Position numbers and translations under genes: made by a program
Shown: in pieces, positions 43,371-50,849 of the stretch
How the letters are laid out: every line of letters starts with the position of its first letter
Position numbering within the stretch: the stretch's first letter is position 1
Assembly: GCA_900541035.1 (NCBI GenBank)
Contig: UQIN01000006.1
Coordinates: 36,845-100,844 of the forward strand
Direction of reading: 5' to 3'
Length of the DNA stretch: 64,000 nucleotides
Source: an uncultured Collinsella sp.
GTDB taxonomy: Bacteria > Actinomycetota > Coriobacteriia > Coriobacteriales > Coriobacteriaceae
The notes under the pieces: generated by a model
Databases searched by the model: none
What the model was told of the DNA's origin: nothing
The model's input: only the letters and a program-made list of their open reading frames with translations

Positions 43371-44219
43371 ATGGACTACATTACGCTCAACAACGGCATC
43401 AAAATTCCCCAGCTAGGACTTGGCACGTATCTGCTTAAACCCGACGATGCCCAATCGTCGGTCACCTCCGCACTCGGCATGGGATATGAGCTCATCGACA
43501 CCGCCAATGCATACGTGAATGAGCGAGCAGTGGGTCGTGGCCTGCGAGCATCAGACCTGCCGCGCGAAAAGGTGTTTCTCGAAACCAAACTCTGGCCCTG
43601 CTTTTACAACAGCGACACCGCCGTCGACGAAACGCTCGAGCGCCTGAACACGCCTTACATCGACCTCATGATTCTGTACCAACCCGCAGGCGACTATTTG
43701 GCGGGCTACGAGAAGCTTGAGACCGCGTACAAAGAAGGCAAGCTCCGCGCCATCGGAATCTCCAATTTCAACGAGAGCGAAATCGAAAAGCTTCTCGCGA
43801 ATTGCGAAATCGTTCCATCTCTCATTCAGGTCGAGTGCCATCCGTATTTCCCGCAGACCGAGCTGAAGAAGCTGCTCGCCCAGCACGACATTGCGTTGCA
43901 GGCGTGGTACCCGCTCGGCGGGCGCGGCAACAGCGACATCATGGACGAGCCCGTCGTGCGCGATCTTGCTGTCAAATATGGCAAAACACCTGCTCAAATC
44001 ATTATGCGCTGGCATATCCAAGAGGGAAATATCGTCATCCCCGGCTCCAAGAATCCAACGCACATCGCCAACAACATCGATGTCTTCGACTTCGAACTCG
44101 CGGATAGCGACATGGTCGCCATAGCAACCCTCGATCGCGGGAAACGCTTCTATGAGCGCACACCCGAGAAGCTCGCGCAATATGCCACTTGGCATCCCGA
44201 CGTTGAGAACCAGAGATAG
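43371..44219 (+). CDS. Aldo/keto reductase, AKR5-like, altered catalytic His
   Basis: The 282-residue TIM-barrel protein shows GLGTYLLKPDDAQ, the catalytic Asp/Tyr region ELIDTANAYVNE, and Lys in LETKLW. It also has GISNFNESEIEKLL, and the NADP segment VIPGSKNPTHIANN. The usual catalytic His (LIH-x-P) is replaced: the sequence reads ILYQPAGDY, with Tyr at that place. Reduction of an aldehyde or ketone is expected by family, though the change may alter chemistry. It is the first gene of the LysR-linked operon. Confidence 0.87.
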   Translation: MDYITLNNGIKIPQLGLGTYLLKPDDAQSSVTSALGMGYELIDTANAYVNERAVGRGLRASDLPREKVFLETKLWPCFYNSDTAVDETLERLNTPYIDLMILYQPAGDYLAGYEKLETAYKEGKLRAIGISNFNESEIEKLLANCEIVPSLIQVECHPYFPQTELKKLLAQHDIALQAWYPLGGRGNSDIMDEPVVRDLAVKYGKTPAQIIMRWHIQEGNIVIPGSKNPTHIANNIDVFDFELADSDMVAIATLDRGKRFYERTPEKLAQYATWHPDVENQR

Positions 44220-44226
44220 GCGCATC

Positions 44227-45246
44227 ATGCAATACACCACCCTTGGACATTCTGGCATCAAAGTCTCCAAACTCTGCCTGGGAGGCATGAGCTTTGGCGA
44301 GGCCAGCCCCGACTTCCATCAGTGGACCATCGGGCCCAATGACACTCGCGCCGTCATTAAGCGCGCGCTCGACGCCGGCATCAACTTTATCGACACCGCC
44401 AACTGCTACAGCTTTGGCACGAGCGAGGAATACATCGGCGCTGCGCTGCGTGACCTAGGGATCGCGCGCGAGGACGTCGTGCTCGCAAGCAAGGTCCACT
44501 TTAACGAAGGCGGCCTTTCCGCCGCAGCCATCAAGCGAGAGATCGAAGGTTCGCTCGAACGCCTTGACACCGATTACTTGGACCTCTACATCATTCATCG
44601 CTTCGATTACGACGTACCCATGGAAGAGACCATGGAAGCGCTCAACGACCTGGTGCGCGAGGGCAAGGTGCGCGCACTCGGCGCCAGCGCCATGTACGCC
44701 TACCAGCTGCATAACCTACAGATTGTCGCGCGCGACAACGACTGGACGCCCTTTACGAGTATGCAATGTCACTACAACCTGCTTTATCGCGAGGATGAGC
44801 GCGAGATGATTCCCGTGTGCCGCCAGTACAACATGGCCATCACACCTTACAGCCCCATGGCGTCGGGGCACCTCTGCCGCCCTACCTGGGAGAGCGCCAG
44901 CACACGAGGCACCACCGACAAGACCATGGTCAACAAATACGACCACGACCGCGCCATCGACATGCCTATCGTCGAGCGCGTGGCCAAGGTTGCCGCCGAT
45001 CACGGCGTTCCCATGTCGCAAGTTGCGCTGGCATGGCACTGGGCGCGCGGGGTCGAGGCCCCCATCGTGGGCTGTTCCAAACCCGAACGCGTCGACGACG
45101 CCATAGCCGCGCTCGATCTAACGCTCTCCCCCGCCGAGGTGGATTTCCTTGAGGAGCTCTATCAGCCGCACGCGCTCGTGGGACCCAAAAGCCGCCCGGG
45201 CGAGAAGCCGCTTGCCGGCACCACCAACGTCAAAACCTCAAGGTAG
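44227..45246 (+). CDS. Aldo/keto reductase
   Basis: The 339-residue AKR begins MQYTTLGHSGIKVSKLCLGG. It has FIDTANCYSFGTSEEYIGAA (Asp, Tyr), ASKVHF (Lys) and LYIIHRFDYDVP (His). The tetrad is therefore complete, unlike in the preceding gene. The NADP-binding end is PIVGCSKPERVDDAI. It resembles the AKR11/YajO-like group acting on aldehydes or sugars. It lies seven bases after the first AKR gene. Confidence 0.9.
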   Translation: MQYTTLGHSGIKVSKLCLGGMSFGEASPDFHQWTIGPNDTRAVIKRALDAGINFIDTANCYSFGTSEEYIGAALRDLGIAREDVVLASKVHFNEGGLSAAAIKREIEGSLERLDTDYLDLYIIHRFDYDVPMEETMEALNDLVREGKVRALGASAMYAYQLHNLQIVARDNDWTPFTSMQCHYNLLYREDEREMIPVCRQYNMAITPYSPMASGHLCRPTWESASTRGTTDKTMVNKYDHDRAIDMPIVERVAKVAADHGVPMSQVALAWHWARGVEAPIVGCSKPERVDDAIAALDLTLSPAEVDFLEELYQPHALVGPKSRPGEKPLAGTTNVKTSR

Positions 45247-45250
45247 GACC

Positions 45251-45484
45251 ATGGACGGCAACATCATCGACAACCTCCGCGATGCCGGCTGCAGCGAAGA
45301 GCTTATCGAGCAGTATGCCTCGGCCGCCAGCGGCTGCGCGCGCATGTGCCTACTCAAACAATATCGTCGCGAATTGCTCGACAGCATCCACTCGGAGCAA
45401 AAGAAGCTCGAATGCCTCGACTATCTCATCCACCAGCTGCGCAGCGTCTCAACCGGATGTTGTTCGCGCACATCAAAGGAGTAA
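45251..45484 (+). CDS. Small Cys-containing protein of unknown function
   Basis: The 77-residue protein begins MDGNIIDNLRDAGCSEELIE. It is helical, with SGCARMCLLKQYRRELLDSI, later a Cys in KKLECLDYL and GCC near the end. The spacing suggests a metal- or disulfide-binding helical hairpin, but I do not recognise a named family. It starts four bases after the AKR gene and is tightly placed before the CMD-like gene, so it belongs to this operon. Confidence 0.75.
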   Translation: MDGNIIDNLRDAGCSEELIEQYASAASGCARMCLLKQYRRELLDSIHSEQKKLECLDYLIHQLRSVSTGCCSRTSKE

Positions 45485-45489
45485 CCACC

Positions 45490-45831
45490 ATGACCATTAA
45501 ACAGATTGCAGGCCACGACGCCTTGGGCGAGTTCGCCCCAGAGTTCGCGCACCTCAACGATGACATTCTCTTTGGCGAGGTGTGGAACCGCGAGGACAAG
45601 CTGCCGCTCAAGTTGCGCAGCATTGTGACCGTTAGCGCCCTCATCGGCAAGGGCATTACCGATAGCTCGCTCAAGTACCATCTGGCAAGCGCGCGCACGA
45701 ATGGTGTGACGCGCGAGGAGATGGCAGAAATCCTCACGCACATCGCCTTTTACGCCGGATGGCCGAACGCCTGGGCGGCTTTCAACATGGCCAAAGAAGT
45801 GTATGCCGACGATGCCGACACCAAGGAATAA
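45490..45831 (+). CDS. Carboxymuconolactone decarboxylase (CMD)-family protein
   Basis: The 113-residue all-helical protein shows LPLKLRSIVTVSALIGKGIT, HLASARTNGVTREEMAEIL and the typical end HIAFYAGWPNAWAAFNMAKE. It belongs to the CMD/AhpD-like family but has no CxxC pair, so peroxidase activity of the AhpD type is unlikely. It lies in an operon with AKR and flavodoxin genes. Detoxification of a reactive aromatic or quinone-like compound is an inference. Confidence 0.88.
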   Translation: MTIKQIAGHDALGEFAPEFAHLNDDILFGEVWNREDKLPLKLRSIVTVSALIGKGITDSSLKYHLASARTNGVTREEMAEILTHIAFYAGWPNAWAAFNMAKEVYADDADTKE

Positions 45832-45871
45832 CCCGGCATAAACCCGAACCGTAACAACGAAAGGATTCCCG

Positions 45872-46345
45872 ATGGCCAAAACACTTGTGGCATATTTCAG
45901 CGCAACGGGCGCCACTATGAACGTTGCAAGTCGACTGGCGCGCGCGACGGACAGCGATCTGTTCGCCATTGTGCCCTCCGATCCGTACACGAGTGCCGAC
46001 CTTAACTGGCGCGATAAGCAGAGCCGCAGCACGCTCGAGGCATCCGACCCCTCCTGCCGACCCGCCATAGTTTCCAAGGTCAAACGCATCGAGGACTACG
46101 ACACCATCTTTTTGGGATTCCCTATCTGGTGGTACGTGGCACCGGTCATCATCAACACGTTCCTTGAGTCTTACGACCTGGCAGGCAAAACAATCGTTTT
46201 GTTTGCCACCTCGGGCGGAAGCGGAATGGGCAAGACGGCGTCAGTCCTCAGGCCGAGCGCGCCGAACGCAAAGATCGTCGAGGGCGGCATTCTCAACAAC
46301 GCAAGCGATGCCGAACTCAAGAACTTCGCAGCAAGGTACCTCTAA
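45872..46345 (+). CDS. Flavodoxin
   Basis: The 157-residue protein begins MAKTLVAYFSATGATMNVAS, the FMN phosphate loop of flavodoxins. It also has FLGFPIWWYVAPVIINTFLE and FATSGGSGMGKTASVL, typical of the Flavodoxin_4 family. It carries electrons in the cytoplasm, probably to or from the redox enzymes of this operon. AAAGGA precedes the ATG. Confidence 0.9.
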   Translation: MAKTLVAYFSATGATMNVASRLARATDSDLFAIVPSDPYTSADLNWRDKQSRSTLEASDPSCRPAIVSKVKRIEDYDTIFLGFPIWWYVAPVIINTFLESYDLAGKTIVLFATSGGSGMGKTASVLRPSAPNAKIVEGGILNNASDAELKNFAARYL

Positions 46346-46381
46346 CACAGCAAAGCAAAACAAATGAACGAAGGGAAGACC

Positions 46382-46825
46382 ATGACTAGCAAAATAGAAG
46401 GCGCAGCATCCGAGCTCCACGGCGGGTTCTTTGGCCTCGGCGAGCCCAACGACGCCTATGCGCCGTACTTTATCGGCCAGAGCTACCTCAATGCGCTGAC
46501 CGCCCCGGACGATTACCTGTCCATCCACAACGTCACCTTTGAGCCGGGTTGCCGCAACAACTGGCACGTCCATCACGCGAGCAAGGGCGGCGGACAGGTA
46601 CTGATCTGCGTCGATGGCGAGGGTTGGTACCAGGAAGAGGGCAAGCCCGCGCAGCGCCTGCACCCCGGCGACGTCGTCGAGATTCCTGCCAACGTCAAGC
46701 ACTGGCATGGCGCCACCGCCAGCAGCTGGTTTAGCCACCTAGCCTTTGAATACCCGGGCGAAGATACGAGCAACGAGTGGCTCGAGCCGGTGGACGACGA
46801 GCAGTACGGCGCGCTGGGGGCCTAA
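46382..46825 (+). CDS. Cupin-domain protein
   Basis: The 147-residue single-cupin protein has motif 1 as WHVHHASKGGGQVLICVDGE and motif 2 as PGDVVEIPANVKHWHGA, giving metal-binding His and Glu/Gln. It resembles small cupins next to CMD genes that act as quercetinase-like or storage proteins. The last gene of the LysR-linked operon. The chosen ATG (46382) lies after GAAGGGAAG; an upstream ATG at 46364 is possible. Confidence 0.88.
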   Translation: MTSKIEGAASELHGGFFGLGEPNDAYAPYFIGQSYLNALTAPDDYLSIHNVTFEPGCRNNWHVHHASKGGGQVLICVDGEGWYQEEGKPAQRLHPGDVVEIPANVKHWHGATASSWFSHLAFEYPGEDTSNEWLEPVDDEQYGALGA

Positions 46826-46892
46826 GCCCGCGGTCTGCCAAAAAACGCGGCAAACCGGCACCACCCATCCTTCCATCCGACACCCCGCGCAA

Positions 46893-47076
46893 CGAAGGTG
46901 AATACTTTTCCCGAGAAGTGAACGAGTGAAATCGGGCCCCCGAAGCATCGGCACTTTTGGAGAGCTATTTCCTGCGGTTTTATCGCTCAAATCCTGCGGT
47001 TTTGGCATCGAAAAATGCGGATGCTCCGGGGGTCCAAATTAGGTCGTTCACTTCTCGGGAAAAGTATTCACCTTCG
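46893..47076. mobile_element. MITE-like element, copy 2 (184 bp)
   Basis: The terminal inverted repeats are perfect over 33 bp (CGAAGGTGAATACTTTTCCC, then GAGAAGTGAACGA). The interior has two TCCTGCGGTTTT segments and shares layout with the copy at 19862. No coding frame. It fills most of the 307-base gap between the cupin and the mgtA-side mini-protein; no clear target duplication. Confidence 0.8.
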
Positions 47077-47132
47077 ATTTACTGGTGCCTATAACAGCGA
47101 GGGGGCCGCCCGCCGGGCAGCCCCCTCTCTCG

Positions 47133-47288
47133 TTATTCATCCCTCGGAAGCGGCTTCATGCTCCAAAAGACGACGTTCATGATTACGACAACCACCAACA
47201 CCACGCCATTGGCCACCCAAAAGCCCATGTTGAGCCCCAGCCACTCCGTAGTCCCAAACAGGTCAATCCAAATCTGCGTCCAGTTCAT
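47133..47288 (-). CDS. 51-residue membrane protein next to mgtA
   Basis: This short frame starts at ATG (47286-47288) behind AGAGGA and ends at TAA. The peptide begins MNWTQIWIDLFGTTEWLGLN and continues with a strongly hydrophobic helix (VANGVVLVVVVIMNVVFW). It ends KPLPRDE. It lies 30 bases after the P-type ATPase stop, on the same strand. Small membrane partners (MgtS, MgtR, KdpF) adjust cation pumps elsewhere, so a helper role is inferred. Confidence 0.75.
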   Translation of the reverse strand: MNWTQIWIDLFGTTEWLGLNMGFWVANGVVLVVVVIMNVVFWSMKPLPRDE

Positions 47289-47318
47289 GCGAACGATCCT
47301 CTCATGTCAAATCCCCTG

Positions 47319-50087
47319 CTAAAGCAACTCGCCACAGCGCTTGACGTAGGCCTTCCTAAGGCTCGTCGCCAGCGCCATGTACAGCAAGATGCACGGAATC
47401 AGGAACAAGAAGTACTCGACGGGCAGTGCTCCCAGACCCAGCGCGGGGCCAAGCGGGCTAAACGGGATCAGCGTGAGCAGTGCGATGCCGGTCATCGTGA
47501 GCAACATCACCGGAGCCGAGGCACGGCTCTGGATAAACGGCAGCTTGGGCGTACGGATCATATGAATGACCAGCGTCTGGCTCCACATGGACTCAACAAA
47601 CCAACCGGCCTGGAACAGCGCGATGTAAGCCAGCTGCATCTGCTCCAGTGTGGCACCCGAGTAGACGCTCGCCAGCTCGTTGAACAGCACGCCGTGGCTC
47701 ACAAACAACGGACAGAAGACAAAGTACATAAAGATGTAGGTCATAAAGTCAAAGATGGAGCTGGTGGGCCCAATCCAGATCATGAACCTGCCGACACTCG
47801 AGGCATCCCAGGTACGTGGCACGCACAGGAATTCCTCGTCCACGTTGTCCCAGGGAATCGCCAGGCAGCTGCAGTCATAAATCAGGTTGAGCAAGATCAG
47901 CTGGATGCTCATCATGGGCAAGAACGGCAGCATGGCGGATGCGGCAAGCACGCTGAACATGTTGCCGAAGTTGGAGCTCGCGGTCATCTTGATGTACTTG
48001 ATCATGTTGGCGTAGGTCTTACGCCCCTCGATAATGCCCTCCTCGAGCACCATCAGGTCCTTCTCGAGCAAAATGATGTCGGCGGACTCCTTGGCAACGT
48101 CGACGGCCGTGTCGACCGAGATGCCGATGTCGGACGACTTCATGGCAGAGGCGTCGTTGATACCGTCGCCCATATAGCCCACCACATGCCCGTTCGCACG
48201 CAGGACGGAAACGACGCGCGACTTTTGGTCGGGCGTGAGCTTGGCGAAGACCTGCACATCCTCGGCCCGGCGAGCGAGCTCGGCGTCATCCATGTCAGCG
48301 ATGTCACTGCCGAGCAACATGTTGTTGACCTGCAGCCCCACCTGTTTGCAGATGGTACGCGTAACCTTCTCGTTGTCGCCAGTCAGGATCTTGGTGGCAA
48401 CGCCGTGATTGCGCAGCGCCTCGATCGCATCGGCCGTCGACTCTTTGGGCGGATCCAAAAAGGCCAGGTAGCCGATTAGGACCATGTCGCGCTCATCCTC
48501 GGCGCTAAAGGCACCGGCGGGTGACGGGTTGGACTTTTGAGCAATCGCCAGCACACGGAAACCGTCGTCATTAAGGTCGGAAACTGTCGCCAGAATGCGC
48601 TCGCGCACCTCGTCGTCCAGCACATGAACGCCGCCGTCGATCTCGGCATGCGAGCACACCGACAGCATTTCCTCGACCGCGCCCTTGGTAACCATCTGGG
48701 TCTTGCCGCTGCGATCGCGCACCACCGTGGTGAGGCGACGGCGCGTAAAGTCGAACGGCACCTCATCGACCTTCACGTAGGCCTCGGAAAGATCGGTGAG
48801 ACTCGGGTCGTTTTGCTCCTCTTCCTCCGTGCACTTGATGATCGCCAGATCCATCAGATTCTTGTAGCCCGTCTGGAAATAGCTGTTGAGGTAGGCGTGG
48901 CGCAAAACGCGCGAATCCTCCTGGCCGTCGATGTTCCAGTGATACTCCAGCACCACCTGGTCCTGCGTAAGCGTGCCGGTCTTGTCGGTGCACAGCACGT
49001 CCATCGCGCCAAAGTTTTGAATCGAGTTGAGGTTCTTAACGATCGTCTGCTTTTTACTCATGGCAACCGCGCCCTTGGCAAGGCACGTGGTAACGATCAT
49101 GGGCAGCATCTCGGGCGTCAGACCCACGGCAATGCTGATGGCGAACAGGCCGGCATCGAGCCAATTGCCCTTCGTGACGCCGTTGATCAAAAAGACAAAC
49201 GGAACCATTACCATCATAAAGCGGATGAGCACCCACGAGACGCTGTTGACGCCCTTGGAAAAGCTCGTCTCCGCAGCGTCGTCGGACAGGCTCGACGCCA
49301 TGGAACCAAACAGGGTCTGCTCGCCCACGCTAAAGACGAGCGCCGTCGCGCTGCCCGATATCACGCTGCTGCCCATGAGGGCAATGTTCTCGAACGACGT
49401 GGCCGAATCGGACTCGGTGCAGGTCGTGGGGACCTTCTCGACCGGCTCGCTCTCGCCCGTCAGGCTGGCCTGGCCCACAAAGAGGTCCTTGGCCTCGATA
49501 ATCCTCACGTCGGCGGGAATCATGTCACCGGCGGACAGATGCACGATGTCGCCGACCACCACGTCGTCGATGGGAATCTCGGTCCTGGGGACATCCTTGC
49601 GGGTGACCGTCACGGTGGTCGTGATCATGTCGAGCAGCTTTTCGGCCGCATTGCCGCTACGCGCTTCCTGGACATAGCGCAGCGTGCCCGAAAGAACCAC
49701 CATCGTGGTGATGATAATCACCGTCAGCGGGTCAAAGTCCTCCGGCGTGTTGCCCATCATCGACAACGCCGGGAATATCATGTCCGTCGTTGCCGAGATA
49801 ATGGCTAGGAAAAACAGGATTGCCGTAAAGGGATTGACGAATGCATCCGCGAGCTTGCGGACAAGCGACTTTTTCTTGCCGCGCGTGACCACGTTGCGTC
49901 CGTTATCGGCCTCGCTGTGCGCGACCTCGTCGCGGTCCAGACCACCCAGGTTCGAGCCCACCCAGGACATGGCGTCCATCAGCGGGATAGTTGCCGCATG
50001 CTGGATGCGGCCCTCTGCACGATGCCTGATCAGTTCGTTTTGCGCCTGGACTGCAGATGGCGTATGGCGCATATTCAGCTTCTTCAA
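47319..50087 (-). CDS. mgtA: Magnesium-translocating P-type ATPase MgtA
   Basis: This 922-residue P-type ATPase has the phosphorylation motif DKTGTLT, the TGES actuator loop (LTGESEPVEK) and the hinge GDGINDASAM. About ten membrane helices are expected. An N-terminal segment (SWVGSNLGGLDRDEV) and a C-terminal PWDNVDEE-like stretch match the MgtA/MgtB family, which brings Mg2+ into the cell. TTG at 50087 has AAGG and GGAG upstream; an ATG at 50072 is an alternative. A long structured leader precedes it, and a mini-membrane protein follows. Confidence 0.9.
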   Translation of the reverse strand: MKKLNMRHTPSAVQAQNELIRHRAEGRIQHAATIPLMDAMSWVGSNLGGLDRDEVAHSEADNGRNVVTRGKKKSLVRKLADAFVNPFTAILFFLAIISATTDMIFPALSMMGNTPEDFDPLTVIIITTMVVLSGTLRYVQEARSGNAAEKLLDMITTTVTVTRKDVPRTEIPIDDVVVGDIVHLSAGDMIPADVRIIEAKDLFVGQASLTGESEPVEKVPTTCTESDSATSFENIALMGSSVISGSATALVFSVGEQTLFGSMASSLSDDAAETSFSKGVNSVSWVLIRFMMVMVPFVFLINGVTKGNWLDAGLFAISIAVGLTPEMLPMIVTTCLAKGAVAMSKKQTIVKNLNSIQNFGAMDVLCTDKTGTLTQDQVVLEYHWNIDGQEDSRVLRHAYLNSYFQTGYKNLMDLAIIKCTEEEEQNDPSLTDLSEAYVKVDEVPFDFTRRRLTTVVRDRSGKTQMVTKGAVEEMLSVCSHAEIDGGVHVLDDEVRERILATVSDLNDDGFRVLAIAQKSNPSPAGAFSAEDERDMVLIGYLAFLDPPKESTADAIEALRNHGVATKILTGDNEKVTRTICKQVGLQVNNMLLGSDIADMDDAELARRAEDVQVFAKLTPDQKSRVVSVLRANGHVVGYMGDGINDASAMKSSDIGISVDTAVDVAKESADIILLEKDLMVLEEGIIEGRKTYANMIKYIKMTASSNFGNMFSVLAASAMLPFLPMMSIQLILLNLIYDCSCLAIPWDNVDEEFLCVPRTWDASSVGRFMIWIGPTSSIFDFMTYIFMYFVFCPLFVSHGVLFNELASVYSGATLEQMQLAYIALFQAGWFVESMWSQTLVIHMIRTPKLPFIQSRASAPVMLLTMTGIALLTLIPFSPLGPALGLGALPVEYFLFLIPCILLYMALATSLRKAYVKRCGELL

Positions 50088-50250
50088 TTGCCTTGCTCCG
50101 TTCTGTCGATCGGATGCAGAGCCGTCTAGCCGCGACGCCCGCCATTAAGGTGGACCTGCGCCGGCAGACATCGCCCTGCCTTGCTGGTACTGTCACTGCC
50201 GCTCACGGTCCTCACCTTCCCTTCGCGTCTGCGACTGTCCTTAGAATAGA
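50088..50250 (-). promoter_or_regulatory. Structured leader of mgtA
   Basis: The minus-strand leader contains AAGGTGAGGACC, which can pair with GGTCCACCTT farther on, enclosing a GGCAG...CTGCC hairpin. AGGTGAGG resembles the start of the M-box (ykoK) magnesium riboswitch, but the rest does not clearly fit. It may be a Mg2+-responsive element or an unrelated fold. Confidence 0.3.
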
Positions 50251-50292
50251 AAAGCCGCAAGACCGGGCACATGGCTGGTTTCTTGCGGCTTT
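50251..50292 (-). terminator. Intrinsic terminator
   Basis: AAAGCCGCAAGA and TCTTGCGGCTTT form a 12-bp stem, with T residues after it on the minus strand (TTTTCTATT). It ends the operon of the second P-type ATPase and the winged-helix gene. Confidence 0.85.
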
Positions 50293-50357
50293 CTTGCGAT
50301 TTGGCAAGGATTGTCAGAGTGGCTTTTGGGGTCGATAGAAGCGGACGATTCAACGCG

Positions 50358-50840
50358 TTACTCGGCTATTTTATAGCCCACACCCCAAACAGTTAGCAGG
50401 TACCGGGGATTGTCGGGCTCGGGTTCAATCTTCTTTCGGATCTTGCGGACAAAGGCCATGATGTTACTGTCATCGAGCAGATATTCGTCTTGCCATACAG
50501 CGCGATAGATTTCCTCTTTGCTAAAGACTGTGCCCCGGTTGCTCGCCAAAAAGGCCAGGATATCGAATTCTTTGGGCGTGAGCGAAACGGGCGCGCCCGA
50601 CACTTTAACGGTGCGCGAAGCCAGATCGATGGAAAGATCGCCGATAACGATGGGCTCCGCAGCGGCACTTGTCTGCGAGCCGGCAACTGTCAGTTCTATG
50701 GCGGTCAACCCGCCCGATGCGATATCGGCAAACACGGGTGCAAGTTCGAGAGCGGCGGCGCTACCGGACGAGAACAGCGCGTTGCTGAGCTCGGCGGCCT
50801 CTGCCGGCGTAATCGCTATGTTGGTTCTGTTGGTACGCAT
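50358..50840 (-). CDS. Winged-helix DNA-binding protein without receiver
   Basis: The 160-residue protein has a C-terminal OmpR/PhoB-type winged helix (PVSLTPKEFDILAFLASNRG; FSKEEIYRAVW; NPRYLLTVWGVGYKI). In place of a receiver it has about 70 residues of unfamiliar sequence lacking the phospho-acceptor pocket. It starts nine bases after the second MgtA-like ATPase stop and probably regulates that operon or mgtA. Regulation without phosphorylation is inferred. Confidence 0.82.
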   Translation of the reverse strand: MRTNRTNIAITPAEAAELSNALFSSGSAAALELAPVFADIASGGLTAIELTVAGSQTSAAAEPIVIGDLSIDLASRTVKVSGAPVSLTPKEFDILAFLASNRGTVFSKEEIYRAVWQDEYLLDDSNIMAFVRKIRKKIEPEPDNPRYLLTVWGVGYKIAE

Positions 50841-50849
50841 AGAACCGCC

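Noticed and set aside
47085..48479. 464-residue plus-strand frame
   Set aside because: It is antisense to mgtA and overlaps the mini-protein; the composition (His/Gln/Asp-rich) is typical of a shadow frame.
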